Assembly (NCBI GenBank): GCA_964017185.1
Contig: OZ024880.1
Span: forward strand, 42,436,329-42,500,328
Origin: Rugalucina vietnamica
Taxonomy: Eukaryota; Mollusca; Bivalvia; Lucinida; Lucinidae
Length of the DNA: 64,000 nt
Direction: 5' to 3'
Below the pieces are notes generated by a model, which saw nothing but the letters and a program-made list of their open reading frames with translations, made no database searches and was not told where the DNA came from. Shown piece by piece: positions 41,288-54,210 of the stretch; positions within the stretch are counted from its first letter, which is position 1; the number at the start of each line of letters is the position of its first letter. Made by a program: the position numbers and the translations under genes.

Positions 41288-42330
41288 CACTGAAAAAGAG
41301 TTATAAGAGGCCACTTTTCAAACTCATTTTTTGTTTCTAAGCCATGTTCAAAATTGCACGATTTTTTTGCCAAAAGACGTGTCTTTCAAGTAAGTAAAGT
41401 TCCAAAGTGTTAAGAAATAATTTTCTTTTACTAAAGGCGTTTTTGGAGTAAAAATGCAAAAATCAATGTTTTTAAATAAAAAAATGGATACAGCTCACCA
41501 TTTATTGAAATTAGGAACGGGTGTCATCAAAGGGGTCGTTACGGCTCGGAAAAACATCAAACATTCGAATTTTCTCTACTGGTAGAATTTTTATGCATTT
41601 TTAAAAATCGCCAATTTTGAGATTTTTTGGAAAATTCATAAATGTGCCTCTTAAACATGTTGACCCCTGTTAAATTCACTTGATTAGGCCTGGAAATGAG
41701 AGATATAACTCGACTGAACTGTTTTAGACCATTTTCGAGGAGACACAGGTCAAGGCCGCCGCACACTTCCGGTTTCAATGCCAATTTGTAACGAACAAAA
41801 TAACAAAATTTATGAACGATTTTTTTTAATTTCAAAATTTATCAGAATCTAGTATTTAACCTTAATAATCGCTGAAAATTTCAATGCCGTGCTGCTGATA
41901 ATAACGCAACTGGAGAAGAACAAAGTTGGTATGCAAATTGCATACAAAAGCTGAATTCCTGTTATTCAGGTTGTTGTCTTCTTGCATGTACAAAACAGAA
42001 ACGAAGATTCTTATTGCAGCAACACTTTTGACTTAATTTTATCTTGCATCATGGCAGTCAGTAGCATTTTCAAATAAATTAAAATGTAAAAACACAACGT
42101 CATAATATGACATTTAATTTGATGTTAATAAAGTGTGACTTTTTGAAATAGGGTACCTTTACACATGCTTCGTCTGTGTGAGAAGTATCACGCATTTTGG
42201 AATGCAGAAACTCACAGAGCCACTGTTAGACATTGGTTTATTCATATGATCATGAATTTTAATTGATCGTATTTTACTTTCTGAACTAGAAGAAAAATAT
42301 GAGGTGGCCTCTTATAACTTTTTTTCAGTG
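41288..42330. mobile_element. TA-flanked inverted-repeat DNA element, ~1.04 kb
   Basis: CACTGAAAAAGAGTTATAAG at left and its complement at right (with one extra T), TA on both sides. No transposase frame; non-autonomous Tc1/mariner-type by its TA target. Confidence 0.75.
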
Positions 42331-42825
42331 TATTTGTTCTTGTAAGTGGTGCTTGTTTACTTGCAGAAAGCTCAGTGGGCTTTGACAAAAAATGTAGGTC
42401 TGCACACAAATATTCTATATTTCATAACACATTGTCACATTGCTAGACCATATCCAATGGTTCTCTCTCTCCTCTCTGTAACATTACCCAAGGTTTCAGT
42501 GCTAACATGCAGGTCTTATTTTATAATGACTTTATAGTGCTAAAATGATGAAAGTGTTTTTTTTTTTCCATTTTTGTCCATGTCAAATCCGTCCATGGCA
42601 TCATTTTTTATGTATGTACACATGCAATTGCATGCACAGTTTTATTTTGAATATTATGTCTGTAAAAATGTTATTTATTTTTCTCTCTCCTTTTTATAAT
42701 GATGACCAAATTTTACAGATTGACATTTCTGTTTGAATATAATCAGCAATTGTATGGATGGTTTTCGTTATGTTTGTCAGTACAGTACTACATTATGAAA
42801 GAAAACACTCCTAAAACCCCACTTT

Positions 42826-43089
42826 TACGAAAACTTGCCCAGGCAATACAGAAAGATTGTTCAGCTGTAAAAAATTTTGAAAATTTCACTTGAAGAATTT
42901 GGATCTTTTAATATTTTTGCTCAAAACATTGATTGTCTTTCATAATTTAGAACTGACAATATGGGTGCCCACAATCTATGTTTTGGAGCAAAAATAAGAA
43001 AAGTATACCCCTGCACAGTGCACACCCAAGTTTTACTATACAAATATGGGGTAAACAGGTATACATTACACAGACATTTGTTCATGATG
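42826..43089. repeat. Family B element, copy 9
   Basis: Starts 'ttacgaaaacttgcccaggc', ends 'cagacatttgttcatgatg'; centre decayed. Confidence 0.75.
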
Positions 43090-43227
43090 TGTAGCTTTGT
43101 GTTTTGCATTTTGTAAACAAAAACAATAAACATCAACAAAACACCCAAGTTTTCTCATGATACGGCACAAGAAAGTTGAATGAGCATACATATAAGATCT
43201 GTGTGCATGTTCAGTCGATGTTTTTAA

Positions 43228-43467
43228 ATGAGCCTGTGCTTGAGAAAACCAACAATTTGGGTTTCCGACCAGATCTGACACAAACCAGGCTGTACAGTCA
43301 CAGGAGCAGGCTAGAAGATTGAAATTTCGGATTTAAGAAGAAGAAGGATTGTACTATCTTTGTAGCGAAAACAAAGGCGCTGATCAGCTGTGCAGTTACT
43401 GCACAGCTGATCTGCGGCTTTGTTTTCGCCTATGCAAATTGTTTGTTTTCTCACGTACAGACTCAAA
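43228..43467 (-). repeat. Family A hairpin element
   Basis: Full-length with 'cagctgtgcagttactgcac' hairpin variant. Confidence 0.85.
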
Positions 43468-43571
43468 TATGTTCATTTCAAATCAGGGATCAAAAAGATA
43501 TATCATAGGAAAATCTGCTTGATGTTCTATGTGTTTTATTATTTGAGAGTATTGGATGATAATTCAAAGAT

Positions 43572-43747
43572 GATTGAGCAGTGACGTAAGAAAACTGGTC
43601 TTTGGGGTTTCAGACCATGTCTGACACAAATCAGTTTGCGCAGTCACAGAAGTGGGCTAGAAGCTTGAAATTTTGGATCTAACAATAAGAGGGATTGCAC
43701 TATCCGAGTAGCGAAAACAAAGGCGCTTATCAGCTGTGCAGTTACTT
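43572..43747 (-). repeat. Family A element, truncated at the hairpin
   Basis: Starts 'gattgagcagtgacgtaaga', stops within the hairpin at 'gctgtgcagttact'. Confidence 0.7.
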
Positions 43748-44040
43748 ATATATTTCCTGGTGAATAATATCAAACAGAATTTTCTGTGAAGGTTTCAGTG
43801 TTCTTGCCACTTGCATTGCTTGTAATTTATATGTTTTTATTTTACCAATCACAACTGCATGAATGAACAGTCATATTAAAAACATATTGTGTTAAGATGT
43901 TAGATGATAAAATAGGGAAATTCAGCAAAGATCTTTTGGACATTTTGAATGGTATATTTAGTGGCAGTCCCACTGCCAAGGTGGTTTGGTATGTTCTGTG
44001 TCTGATATTCACTGAGGACTGATCTTAGGTATTTTCATCA

Positions 44041-44304
44041 CCAGGAAAACATGTGCGTGAAATAAATACCCCCTTATACCCCACTTTTATATACTAAAAC
44101 TAGGGTAAGCAGGTATACTTATTTTTGCTCCAAAACATAGATTGTGGGTGCTCGTTAGAACCGCCTCGCCGAGGGGGTTCTAACATGTACACACAATCTA
44201 TGTTTTGAGCAAAAATAAGAAAAATATCAGATATTTACTCCTGAAAATTTTCTTTTTTTACAACTTAAAAAATCTCTGTATATTGCATGGGCATGTTTTT
44301 GTAT
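44041..44304. repeat. Family B element, copy 10
   Basis: Reverse orientation, near complete. Confidence 0.85.
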
Positions 44305-44347
44305 TAAATGTGGTTATAGAAAAAGACTGGTAGGACTGTGTGATTTT

Positions 44348-44759
44348 ATTATGAAAACACGCCCATGTAATATACAGAATTTTAGACTTTTTTTGTTTGC
44401 ATTGTTTGTTTAATTGAAAATTTTCAGTTGAAGATTTTTAATACTTTCCATATTTTTACTCAAAACATTGATTACATAATCAATGTTTTGGACCAAAAAT
44501 AAGAAAAAATGTCTACCCCTTCATGTTCGCGATCACTTAATTTTCGCTTATATTCGCAAATTTGTTGCCTCGCAAAAATAAAGTTTTCGCTTATAAAGAA
44601 TTACAATAAGCTTTATAGACTGCAAGAAAGTCAAAGATTTACTAATAATTTAGAAATAGAAAATTGGCGAAATAAAAGTCACGCGAAAATTTCCGAACTT
44701 ACAGTATTTAAAATTGGGGTTCAAGGTGGTATACTTTTAGTGGACATGTTTTTCTGATG
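44348..44759. repeat. Family B element, copy 11, with internal insertion
   Basis: Ends 'tgaaaacacgcccatgtaat' and 'gtggacatgtttttctgatg'; 44520-44700 is foreign to the family. Confidence 0.7.
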
Positions 44760-45088
44760 TAAAAGCATCCATATATCATTATGTAGACTGATTACATGTG
44801 CAGAATGTAGCCCTTATTAACTTATTGCTATTCCATAGATCATTAAGTGACTTATATGCCATTCATATTACATCTAAAACAAACTATTATGTCATTTTGT
44901 TTTAAATGTTAGGCATTTGTATTTGTATGATATTATTTAGTACTAATGTAAGCTTTATTCAGAATTTTTCATAACTTCAAATGATTATAAGTGTGTCATG
45001 AAACAATACCTCGCACCCCATAAGTGCATTTAAACAGCTTTTCAAGAAATGTTTCACGTTTTTTTAAATCATAGATTTTGTGTCAGTC

Positions 45089-45350
45089 ATGAGGAAAACA
45101 TGTCCGTGAAATGTATACACCCCTTTAACCCCACTTTTACATAGAAAAACTGGGGTTTGCAGGGGTATACCTAATTTTCTTATTTTTCATCCAAAACATA
45201 TATGGTGGGTACTCATTAGAACCATGTACCCACAATGTATGTTTTGAGCAAAAATATCAAAAGTATCAATTTTTTTCTAATGAAAATTTTCAAATTTAAC
45301 AACTTAAGAAAAATCTGTACATGGACAGATCATGGACATGTTTTCGTAAT
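45089..45350. repeat. Family B element, copy 12
   Basis: Reverse orientation; centre shortened to 'ctcattagaaccatgtaccc'. Confidence 0.8.
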
Positions 45351-45805
45351 GTTAAGTACATGGGTTGGAGGTGTGGTTATCTTTCTTGCATTCATTTCTG
45401 TAATACTTTCTTGACATACAAGAAAATTTTGTAAGTCTTTTCATTGTTCTGTTGTCTTGTCTGTGATATTTTGATATTTTATAGATTCTAAAAGTTACTG
45501 ATATATTGCGATATTCCACTAGCTAATAGTGGCTAGCTCCATAATTAGGTGAATAAAAGATATGCCTATATATACAATTTGTTATTTTTATTTCTCCATT
45601 TTAAACACCTTATGTTTTCATGGACAGGAGCATGCCTGTGCAAACAAAAAAGATGCAAGGTCATTGTGTGCAAAAGCAAAGCTTCAGAAAAAAATAAATA
45701 AATAAAATAAATCACACTATAAGCTCCAAAGGCTTTCAAAAATCAATATTGCTGCTAAAGCTCCAAAACTGGGACCACTAGATGTGTCAACGCATTTTAG
45801 TAACC

Positions 45806-46089
45806 ATCAGGAAAACATGTCCGTAAAATGTATACCCCCTTATACCCCACTTTTATATAGCAAAACTGGGGTACGCAGGAGTATACATATTTTTCTTATT
45901 TTTTGCTCCAAAACCTAGATTGTGGGTACTCGTTAGAACCACCTCGCTGAGGCGGTTCTAACGTGGACCCACAATCTATGTTTTGAGCCAAAAAAAAGAA
46001 AAATAGCAAAAAAAATTCTACTAAAAATTTTCATTTTTTACAACTTTAAAACTCTCTGTATATTGTTGCAAGGGCATGTTTTCGTAATG
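45806..46089. repeat. Family B element, copy 13
   Basis: Reverse orientation, complete with central palindrome. Confidence 0.85.
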
Positions 46090-47149
46090 TGGTGCACTTT
46101 GTTGGTCTTGTTCTAGGAGGGGCAAACGGATTGCTTAGCAGTTGACGACTTCTTTCATCGCATTTCTTTGCAAATGGCTACAAGTGGCTTGCTGAAGCAC
46201 TCCTTTGAACAAAAATGGTACGCTTAATATGCCCTCCTAGAAAAAATATGGAGTGCCCTCCGATAGCAAAGAAGAAAGGGAGTTTATAGAGACAAGCATA
46301 ACTAGAATGTTTTCATTACATTACCTCCCTTACCTCAACGGCTAATTAAAATTGGACAATTTATAAATGCTTTTTATTTTCATAGATATCCTCATTTTTC
46401 AAATAAAAAAATAAAGCTAAAAAGTCCTTAACATTTCTGGGCACCTTAGGAATTTCAACAAGAACAGAAAAGGATCTGACATGTGTTTCTGTCCAAACGT
46501 CTACAAAGTTCCCAAAACAGGAAAGTTCCACCAATAATTTAAAAAAAAAAAAAAAAAAAATCATATCAAAATTTGTGTTTTTGTTAAAAAATGGTATTTT
46601 TCTAAAATTATGGATTATATGAAACTGTTCAACATAAGTTAAGCCCCAGTTAAACTTTTCCCATGAATGATATGTTTCTACTCTTTACTGAATAAACATA
46701 AATGACTGAGCACAGTCACGATCAATCATGTTGAATGCCAATCCATATTTTATTTTTGAAATTGAAAGTTTGTGAAATAAAAAAATTAAACCTTATTGTT
46801 TTTTGCCTTGAGTTTAACATGTATTTCTCACTCATGTTTGTCAGATAGTTTGTAAACAAAAAACAAAATAATATTGTGCTCTGGGCAGTTTTTTTTTATT
46901 TTCATTTTTTTTATTTATTTTTTTTTTCTCTCTCGTTTCTCTTTTTATTTTTATTACTCAATTCATATTACTTCTTCACAGCACAAAAAAATTATTTATA
47001 CATTGAGTCATAATTAACCAAACAAACAGTTTATCAAATTCTTTCACCACTGTATAAATTAAAAAAAAAAAAAATGAAATGTTTGAAAGTAGCACGGTGG
47101 TGCAAAACTTTTTCTGAGCAGTATATATGCTTGAACATTAGATGTTTTA
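46090..47149. other. Gene-less AT-rich stretch
   Basis: Poly(A)/poly(T) runs near 46540, 46890-46930 and 47060; nothing coding recognised. Confidence 0.4.
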
Positions 47150-47350
47150 CAGCACGCGGGCTTTACCGGCGCCAGAAATAGCTCCCTGGGGATCACTTCC
47201 GGGCTAAATAATGATCTATTACGTCACACAGTGCAGTAGCCGCCATCTTTGAACTCGAAAGGTGAAAACTTCAAAAAAGATGTGATGGAATTAGGGTGTA
47301 ATCGTGAATACACGTTTCGATCTTGAGGTCAATTAAATTTTCACACTTTG
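47150..47350 (+). promoter_or_regulatory. Possible promoter / 5' non-coding exon
   Basis: A local rise in GC with 'gggctttaccggcgcc', a reverse YY1-type motif 'gccgccatctttg' (about 47231), and a strong donor-like 'ctttggtaagtgg' at 47350. It could be a distant 5' UTR exon of the gene starting at 55209; nothing directly ties them. Confidence 0.3.
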
Positions 47351-47774
47351 GTAAGTGGATCAGCATGAAATGTATGCATTTAATTTCCTCTGAAATGGCT
47401 AAAAGTGCTTGCAAAATACCAATTAAGAAACGACATTTATTGCAAGGTGCGCGCTTGATCATGACCTGGATCAGGTCAGACGCTTGACTTTTGAGATGAA
47501 GAATTTTTTTCAAAGACAATAAAACAACAAAAGTCTGAAAGTTACTATCCACCCTATCACGGACATAAGACCCTAGTAAGTTTTTGTTTTAAGCATCGCT
47601 TTTCAAATTGCAAATCAATCAATTAATGACAGCTAATTGGTTTTTAATTGACTTGATCTAAATGGACTCAAAAAATTGGCTCAAGATATTCAATTTTTTA
47701 AGGGGGGAGTGGGGCTTAGTTGAACATTGATGCCTCTTCTCAGTGTTAAGTTACATTTGGAGGCTAGCTGTCAT

Positions 47775-48132
47775 TTTTTTAGAAGATCGCAAAATGTTTT
47801 GTTTGTTTTCCTGTTACTCCCATCAATTTCTGATTATTCTTGGGAGATGTACATTGTACACTCCGGTGTGTTTTGCAGGATGAGCCTACATGCATGAGGA
47901 TAGAACCTGTGTAGGGATCTTTAACCTGCACAGGGGATGACTGTCCCTTCACAGGGGGCCTCCAGTTAACGTCCCGATCCGAAGGACAGCGCACTGTATC
48001 ATGTCATTCCTGCAAATGACACGAAGGGAAGCAAGTTCGGACCAACAAATTTTCCTCGCCGCCGGCGGGGATCGAACCCGGGACCTCTAGCACAAGAAGC
48101 CAGTGCGCTTACCTCTCGGCTATCTCGCTTCC
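47775..48132 (-). repeat. tRNA-derived SINE (full-length)
   Basis: On the minus strand the head reads 'gatagccgagaggtaagcgc' (A box) and 'cgggttcgatccccg' (B box). The body contains 'gggacgttaactggaggccc'. This is a SINE rather than a tRNA gene because the tRNA-like head runs on into a ~280-bp body. Confidence 0.8.
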
Positions 48133-48689
48133 AAAATACCAATTATCCAATAGCACAAGTGCAAAATACCAAATATCCAATAGCACAAGTTTTTGAAAAA
48201 ACTTGCACTACTAATTTTCAGAGAAGAGTCTTTTGACCATGGCATGGGTGTCCAAAAGGCAGAAAAGACTCAGGCCACAACAATCCATGACACGGCACCC
48301 AACCCAGTTATATGTTTTTGCTTGCTGACTATGGACATACATTAATTTTCTTCAGAAAGATATTATATAGAACAGTGAGAGGAAACTCAAACTAGCTGCT
48401 CTACTTTTGAAATTCTTGACCTGCACACCCAGATCTTAGTTGGCAATGTTTGTTTGGCTTTGCAGTGAAGGACTTCTTTTAATACATGGGAAATTTCTCT
48501 CAAGTGCACTTCAGATAATGGTAGTGAAAAATTCCTTTGTTGTAAAAAGTGTTTTTAGATTTTTCCTTTGTGCGTTTTGTTGTGGATTTTAATTGAAGCA
48601 AAAATAAATCCCAGGTGTAGTTTAATGCCTTGTCTGAAAAAAACATCTACACTCTGACTTGCATCGCACATGTGCACTTACTGTAAAGC

Positions 48690-48945
48690 TGTATGTGGCA
48701 TGTAGCAAGAATAACTGTCTTTGGGATTTCCGACCAGCTCTTTATAGCCAGAGAAGATGGCGAGCGGCTTATCATTTTCTTTCTTTTTTTCATTTAAAAA
48801 AAAACAAAAAAAACAACTTTTTCAGTAGAGATGTAATTAAAAATGCAAGTGGTTTATCAATGACAGGGTTACCAAGCAACAGATATATGCACTTTAACAA
48901 ATAAAATTGACAAAATGCAGGGTTTCTCATGATATGGCTCATATC
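48690..48945 (-). repeat. Degenerate family A element
   Basis: 'tttgggatttccgaccagct' and terminal 'gatatggctcat' blocks. Confidence 0.5.
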
Positions 48946-48990
48946 TAATGCAGCTGCGCAATAATTTGCCTATTTTGATTTTTGAACTAT

Positions 48991-49229
48991 ATGAGCCATG
49001 GTGCAAGAGAACCGGTCTTCGGGGTTTCCGACTAGGTCCTACATGTACCGGCCTGTGCAGCTACAGAAAATGGCTAGAAGCTTGAAATTTTGGATTTATC
49101 TAGAGGAGAGATTGTACTAGACGTATAGCGAAAACAAAGGCGCTGATCAGCTGTACAGTTACTGCACATCTGATCTGCGCCTTTGTTTTCGCATAGGCGA
49201 AAATCCGTTTTTCTCATGATACGGCTCAT
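48991..49229 (-). repeat. Family A hairpin element
   Basis: Full-length, starts 'atgagccatggtgcaagaga'. Confidence 0.85.
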
Positions 49230-49386
49230 TAAAGTTAGGCTTTACAATATTTGGAATTCCACAAAAAAAAAGTTTATTTGAAACCCCTTTTCCTACAGGA
49301 CCTGCTGTTAGAAAATGTTTCATGATCAAGTACATGTGCATGTACTGAATGATAACGTACAATTACACAATGTCCCAAACAGCTTT

Positions 49387-49624
49387 ATGAGCCGCGACGC
49401 GAGAAAACCGGTCTTCGGGGTTTCGGACCAGGTCCGACACAAACCGGCCTGTACAAGCTCAGAAAAGAGCTAGAAGCTTGAAATTTCGGATTTAAGTAGA
49501 AGAGGAATTGTACTATCCGAGTAGCGAAAACAAAGGCGCTGATCAGCTTCGCAGTTACTGCGAAGCTGATCTGCGCCTTTGTTTTCGCATAGGCAATAAT
49601 CCCGTTTTCCACGATGCGGCTCAT
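49387..49624 (-). repeat. Family A hairpin element
   Basis: Among the best conserved: 'atgagccgcgacgcgagaaa' to 'cgatgcggctcat'. Confidence 0.9.
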
Positions 49625-49829
49625 ATTATAATAACATAATTTGCATTAGTGCAACATTCTTCATGTCTGCTGTTTAAATTACAACATTATTGTAAGCATT
49701 TCAAGCATATTACGCCTAATGCTAACACACTTCAATCACGATTAAACAGTCAACGCGCGCATATTTATTTCGTAAAAGAAAATAAAGCGTTTATTGTAAC
49801 ATTGACAAGCATACTTTATTGGACTAGGG

Positions 49830-49963
49830 TTAAGTAGAGGAGGAATTGTACTATTCGAGTTGCGAAAACAAAGGCGCTGATCAGCTTCGCGGTTACCGCG
49901 AAGCTGATCTGCGTCTTTGTTTTCGCCTATGCAGATTGTTGGTTTTCCCACGAGGTGGCTCAT
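49830..49963 (-). repeat. Family A element, half copy
   Basis: Begins at 'gtagaggaggaattgtacta' and keeps the hairpin and right end. Confidence 0.8.
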
Positions 49964-50699
49964 TAGACTAGGTAATTACTCGCCACTTTAATACCATTTT
50001 AAACAAATTTACCTAGCTATAGGTAGTGTATATTTCAAGCCAAGACATTCATGATTGAAGTTTTTTCAATACTTTGAGATGAAATCGCTCCTGTTTTACG
50101 GCCATTTATACAAGGGCATTAGATGCGGGGTGGGCTCGCCATTCATTGAGATTTGACATTACTATTGAATCGTGAAATCCAAGGCGGAGAAGTTCACGAT
50201 GATTACTGATCCGATGAAAGAAGCGCGCAGTGTGACTAAGTGCTTCACGTATTGAGTACATAACCAATTGTTAGATAAGACCTTTGCCTGTCAGATAATA
50301 TACAGAGTTATGATGTATGTAGGATAAGACAGCGAGAATTGACAGATTTACGAAAGAATGTGTGATTAAAGCGGAATAAATTTCAGGTGAATTTAAATAG
50401 GGTTTAAATTCTGGATTTGTTTGATTTTTAGAAAGATGGAATAGCTACATGTTTGTTTAGATAAAGGTGTGTTTGGAGTTTGATGTTCTTTGATTATATT
50501 AACTCTGTAATATTACATAAAGGTAAAATATTAGAAATAAATATTTAACAAGTCATTCATGAAGATTTGGTCATAAAATGTTTTTACCGTTTTTCCCTTC
50601 CCCATTTTTCAGGAAAATGTGGATAGGATAATTGACTGCCCTGACACGATCTTGGCTTTTGTATTGACTGTAGCTGCAAACATTAGGAATACTACCATG
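49964..50699. other. Gene-less stretch
   Basis: No coding sequence, family repeat or clear regulatory site seen. Confidence 0.4.
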
Positions 50700-50857
50700 T
50701 AGAACTTTCTCAGATGTAAAAAAAAAATAAAATTTTGTTGGAAAAATTTTGATGTTTTTAATATTTTTGCTCATAACATTGATTGTTAGTACAGGTTGGA
50801 ACCGCCTCGGTGGGGCGGTGCGGTTCTAACGAGTACCCACACTCTGTATGGGCTAGT
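50700..50857. repeat. Family B element, deleted copy
   Basis: Centre 'ggaaccgcctcggtgg' and one end retained. Confidence 0.7.
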
Positions 50858-51285
50858 TTTCGTAATGAGATGACGACTTCGAGTGATAAAAATTTTGCAA
50901 GAAAATAATTACCTCTCTTCCATGAATGATCGAAATAGTGAAGGGCAAAAATGAACAGTTACAACATAGTTAATCAGTGCCAATTTTTGTTTTGGACTGG
51001 TCAAAGCAGGTTCTCCCAGGACATGGCTAAAATCTCTCATCTTGTCAGAAACTTAAACCTGTAACCCAAACTATCTTTTGTAACTTTGAACTTAACACCT
51101 CACTAGCCAAATTAAAATTTCTAAAATGGGTTGAATTTAACTAAAATTGTTTCTGATTAAATTCCATTCTCAGTTTTCATTATAATTTAGATCCTATAAC
51201 AGACGGGTTAAACTGAAATTAAAGGGTGCATATGATGAGTTAAGATCAAGCGCTGCATACTTTCTATCAAATATCTGTTAAATAT

Positions 51286-51760
51286 CTGTCTGGGAACAAC
51301 TTTCTACATATTGTTCTGATCTGTGGAAAGTTGTTCCCAGACAGGTACTTGCATACTACAACCTTATATTGATTTCATCTACATAGGTTGTTCTCAGTCA
51401 TTTTAGTTGTCTCTGGATGATTGGTGTGTTTTACAGCAAAAAGTGCTTCGGAGAACGGTAACTGCACCTTATCAAATCAAATGAATGAAGAAGCAACTTT
51501 GTCAGTGAGAGAAAAACTCCCAGAAATCCCAATGAAATATACTGATTATCCAGAGACAACCAAAGCAACTGATCAATGCAGATAAAATCAATACAAGATT
51601 CATTGCAGTATACAAGTAAATTTTTGTGAACATCTTTCCACAGATGATTAGTGGTAAGTTGTTCCCAGACAGGTTTTTGTGACTTAATGTCACATATTGA
51701 TTTTAGTAGTTGTTCTCAGTCACATTGGTCGTCTCGGGATAATCAGTGTGTGGAATGGCA
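51286..51760. repeat. Three-armed alternating inverted/direct repeat
   Basis: A perfect 19-bp hairpin (51286-51304 with 51326-51344, CTGTCTGGGAACAACTTTC). A ~120-bp arm (51321-51440) is then repeated inverted (51520-51643) and direct again (51650-51760), sharing 'ttgttcccagacaggt' and 'gttgtctctggat'. Family unknown. Confidence 0.6.
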
Positions 51761-52761
51761 AAAGCAATAGGAAAGATAGAAAGGACATCATTTACTGACT
51801 AGATGAACAGCCAGAGAGTCGGATCAAAATGCTTTTAAGGGAGTGGTACTATTTTCTTTTTGCTGCTAGCCACAATGCTTTATGAATCATTATGATACCT
51901 ATTAATTTTATTTGCATATTAATTAGATTAATGAATTATAATAAATAGATGAAGTTAATAGCTTGATGCTGAATGATTTAGTTTGATAAATATATATCCT
52001 TAAGCTAGGTTTGAACTCGGTGGCTAAGGCCACAATTTTTTGTTGCAAATATATATTTTCTTTTTGTCCGCAGGCAAGAATTAGATGTTTTGTTTTTGTC
52101 TAAATACATTGTCACACTTTCTCGACATGCTACAAAAGCTAGAGTTGACAGGACATTGATAATATGATTGAGAATCTTAAGTTATCAGCTAATTTGTTTA
52201 TTCCTGCTGTAGGCATAAGCCAGGGGGCTGTTTTATGACCATTTCTGTTTATGTTCTAGCAGATCAGAGTTATTTAAAACATGCTTGATTTATGATAGTT
52301 CAGATCATTTTTGATGCTGTCTTTTTATGATGGATTATGGAATCAAATTGAATATATCATAAATTAATAAATTGAAATAAATTTTGATAAATGATGCTAG
52401 ATCATGGCTTTAATATTCATAGAATCTGATGCACCATATTAGAAAATATAGCTGCATAATATGCATAACTTTTGGACATCAAAGGGTATTCATTTTATTA
52501 TTGTGCACACCCCAATTTGGTGTAACATATGCACAATTCGCAATCATGGTAAAAGTCAGACTTCTTCTTCACTTCAGCATCAAAGAAAAAAGGACACAGT
52601 CAGAGTTTCTGGTCCAATTTGATATATTTCTTTGGGGTAAAAACTTAAACTAAAAGCAATAAGATCCTTGGCAAAGCTACCTTGTTGGGAAAGAGTTAAT
52701 CTTTCTTTTTATCTGCGTTTTAACAATTATTATTTCAATTCACTTTTATCAATTCTTGTAT
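51761..52761. other. Gene-less AT-rich stretch
   Basis: Nothing recognised beyond short AT repeats near 51900-51990. Confidence 0.4.
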
Positions 52762-52980
52762 GGGCGGCCAAGTGGTTAAGCGCTGTTTTCATTACCACGC
52801 TTAGCCATTTGATCATCTCACCACTGTGTCTGGTGTGGGTTCAAGCCTCACACAAGCCAAGTTCTGCTGGCGGGTGTGCCAGGTTTTTTTTCGTATGGCT
52901 CTCCCGTATTTGCCCCACCTACTGATTTGCCTGCCTCATGAGCTAAAATAATCTTGAAAGGGAAGTAAAACTGAATATAG
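52762..52980 (+). repeat. tRNA-derived SINE with conserved tail
   Basis: Head 'gccaagtggttaagcgct' (A box) and 'ggttcaagcc' (B box), then the tail 'gagctaaaataatcttgaaa' shared with 61035-61225 and 14565-14668. Confidence 0.75.
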
Positions 52981-53278
52981 TAATAGAATCAAATCATTTC
53001 ATTTCATGTTATTGATCAAGATGCCATCATTGATTTTCATATTCACACATCTTTGGGGTAGCTGTAAAATGTGATAAATAAATGATCTTTTTTTGTCAAC
53101 TTCTTACTAAATATGGTCTGGAAGAAAGTCAATGGTTAGCGCCTCAACAGTTTTCTCTGACAGTTTGAACTAAAATGACATTTTTAGTCAATACTTTGAT
53201 TGTTTTTCAGTCCTGCTAATTTATTTCACTATACGTAGATAAATGCCCCCCACGGGTTTAGTCTATATAGATACATAT

Positions 53279-53500
53279 ATGAGCCGTCTCATGGGAAAAC
53301 CAACAATTTGCATCTGCGAAAACAAAGGTGCAGATCAGCTTCGTGGTAACCGCGCTTTGTTTTCGCTACACGGATAGTACAATTCCTACTTTCTAAATCC
53401 TAAATTTACAGTCTCTAGCCATCTTCTGTGCTTGTACCGCCCGGTTTGTGTCGGATCTGTTCGGAAACCACATTGTTGGTTTTCCCACGAGATGGCTCAT
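53279..53500 (+). repeat. Family A element, hairpin arm shortened
   Basis: Both ends intact; one hairpin arm deleted at 'gtggtaaccgcgctttg'. Confidence 0.85.
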
Positions 53501-54207
53501 ATTTTAGGAATAGGAAAAGTCGTACAGGAGCCTTGTGATTCCAAAGGGCAAAGTGGAAACAAATTTTAAATTAGTTGTTTGGTTTGTGTGTAAATAATGT
53601 TACTTTGTGTGGGCAAAGTGAAAAAAAATTAGTTGTTTATGCGTAGATACAGACAGACGACTTTCCCCACCAATCTCCCCCAGTTTTGGGGTTCTCGAAA
53701 TGGCTACAGTTTAAACCTACCTATAAGTTAGAAAGTGGAGAAAGTCGACAGTCTGAATAATTCAATTTCATTTTGACCTGTAAACAGTATGTTTTTAACC
53801 CATTTGTATAATTTTTCACCAAAAACACAGTTAGTTAGTCTTTTCCAAACCCTTCACAACTTTAGATAGATTTAAAAACAGTGGCCAAAAATGAAAATAA
53901 TACTTAACTCTTGCGAAACCCACAGTCTTGGCAAAATCTTTTTCCAGCCACAGGCAGCTGTCTGGCATACTGCAGTTATTTTGCAGGACATATCCCAGTT
54001 TTGTAGGACAGTTCTATACTTGATCATTGGAATTTTGGTAATTTTTGCCGGACATTGTCTGACTGAATAAAATCTTTTGTCAGACAGAATGAAATTTTGC
54101 TGGTTATGTCTGACAGACTGGCACTTTTTGCGAAGACTGAACTCAATCACATCCTCTCCCATTTTTGAACCCACATCACCAAAATTCATTTTGGCCTGTA
54201 ACCTGTG
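53501..54207. other. Gene-less stretch
   Basis: Repeated 'cagacaga' words and a doubled 'tgtgggcaaagtggaaacaa' type block near 53540-53620. No gene or named repeat recognised. Confidence 0.4.
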
Positions 54208-54210
54208 TTA

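Noticed and set aside
48050-48132. tRNA gene on the minus strand
   Set aside because: A- and B-box sequences are good, but they form the head of a longer SINE and similar heads occur at 30566 and 52762.
49742-49963. Open frames over family A elements (also at 26244, 53278 and 62965)
   Set aside because: The same peptide-like strings (ENKxADQLxxNxEADQRLCF) come from the hairpin sequence in many copies. They are by-products of the repeat and not genes.
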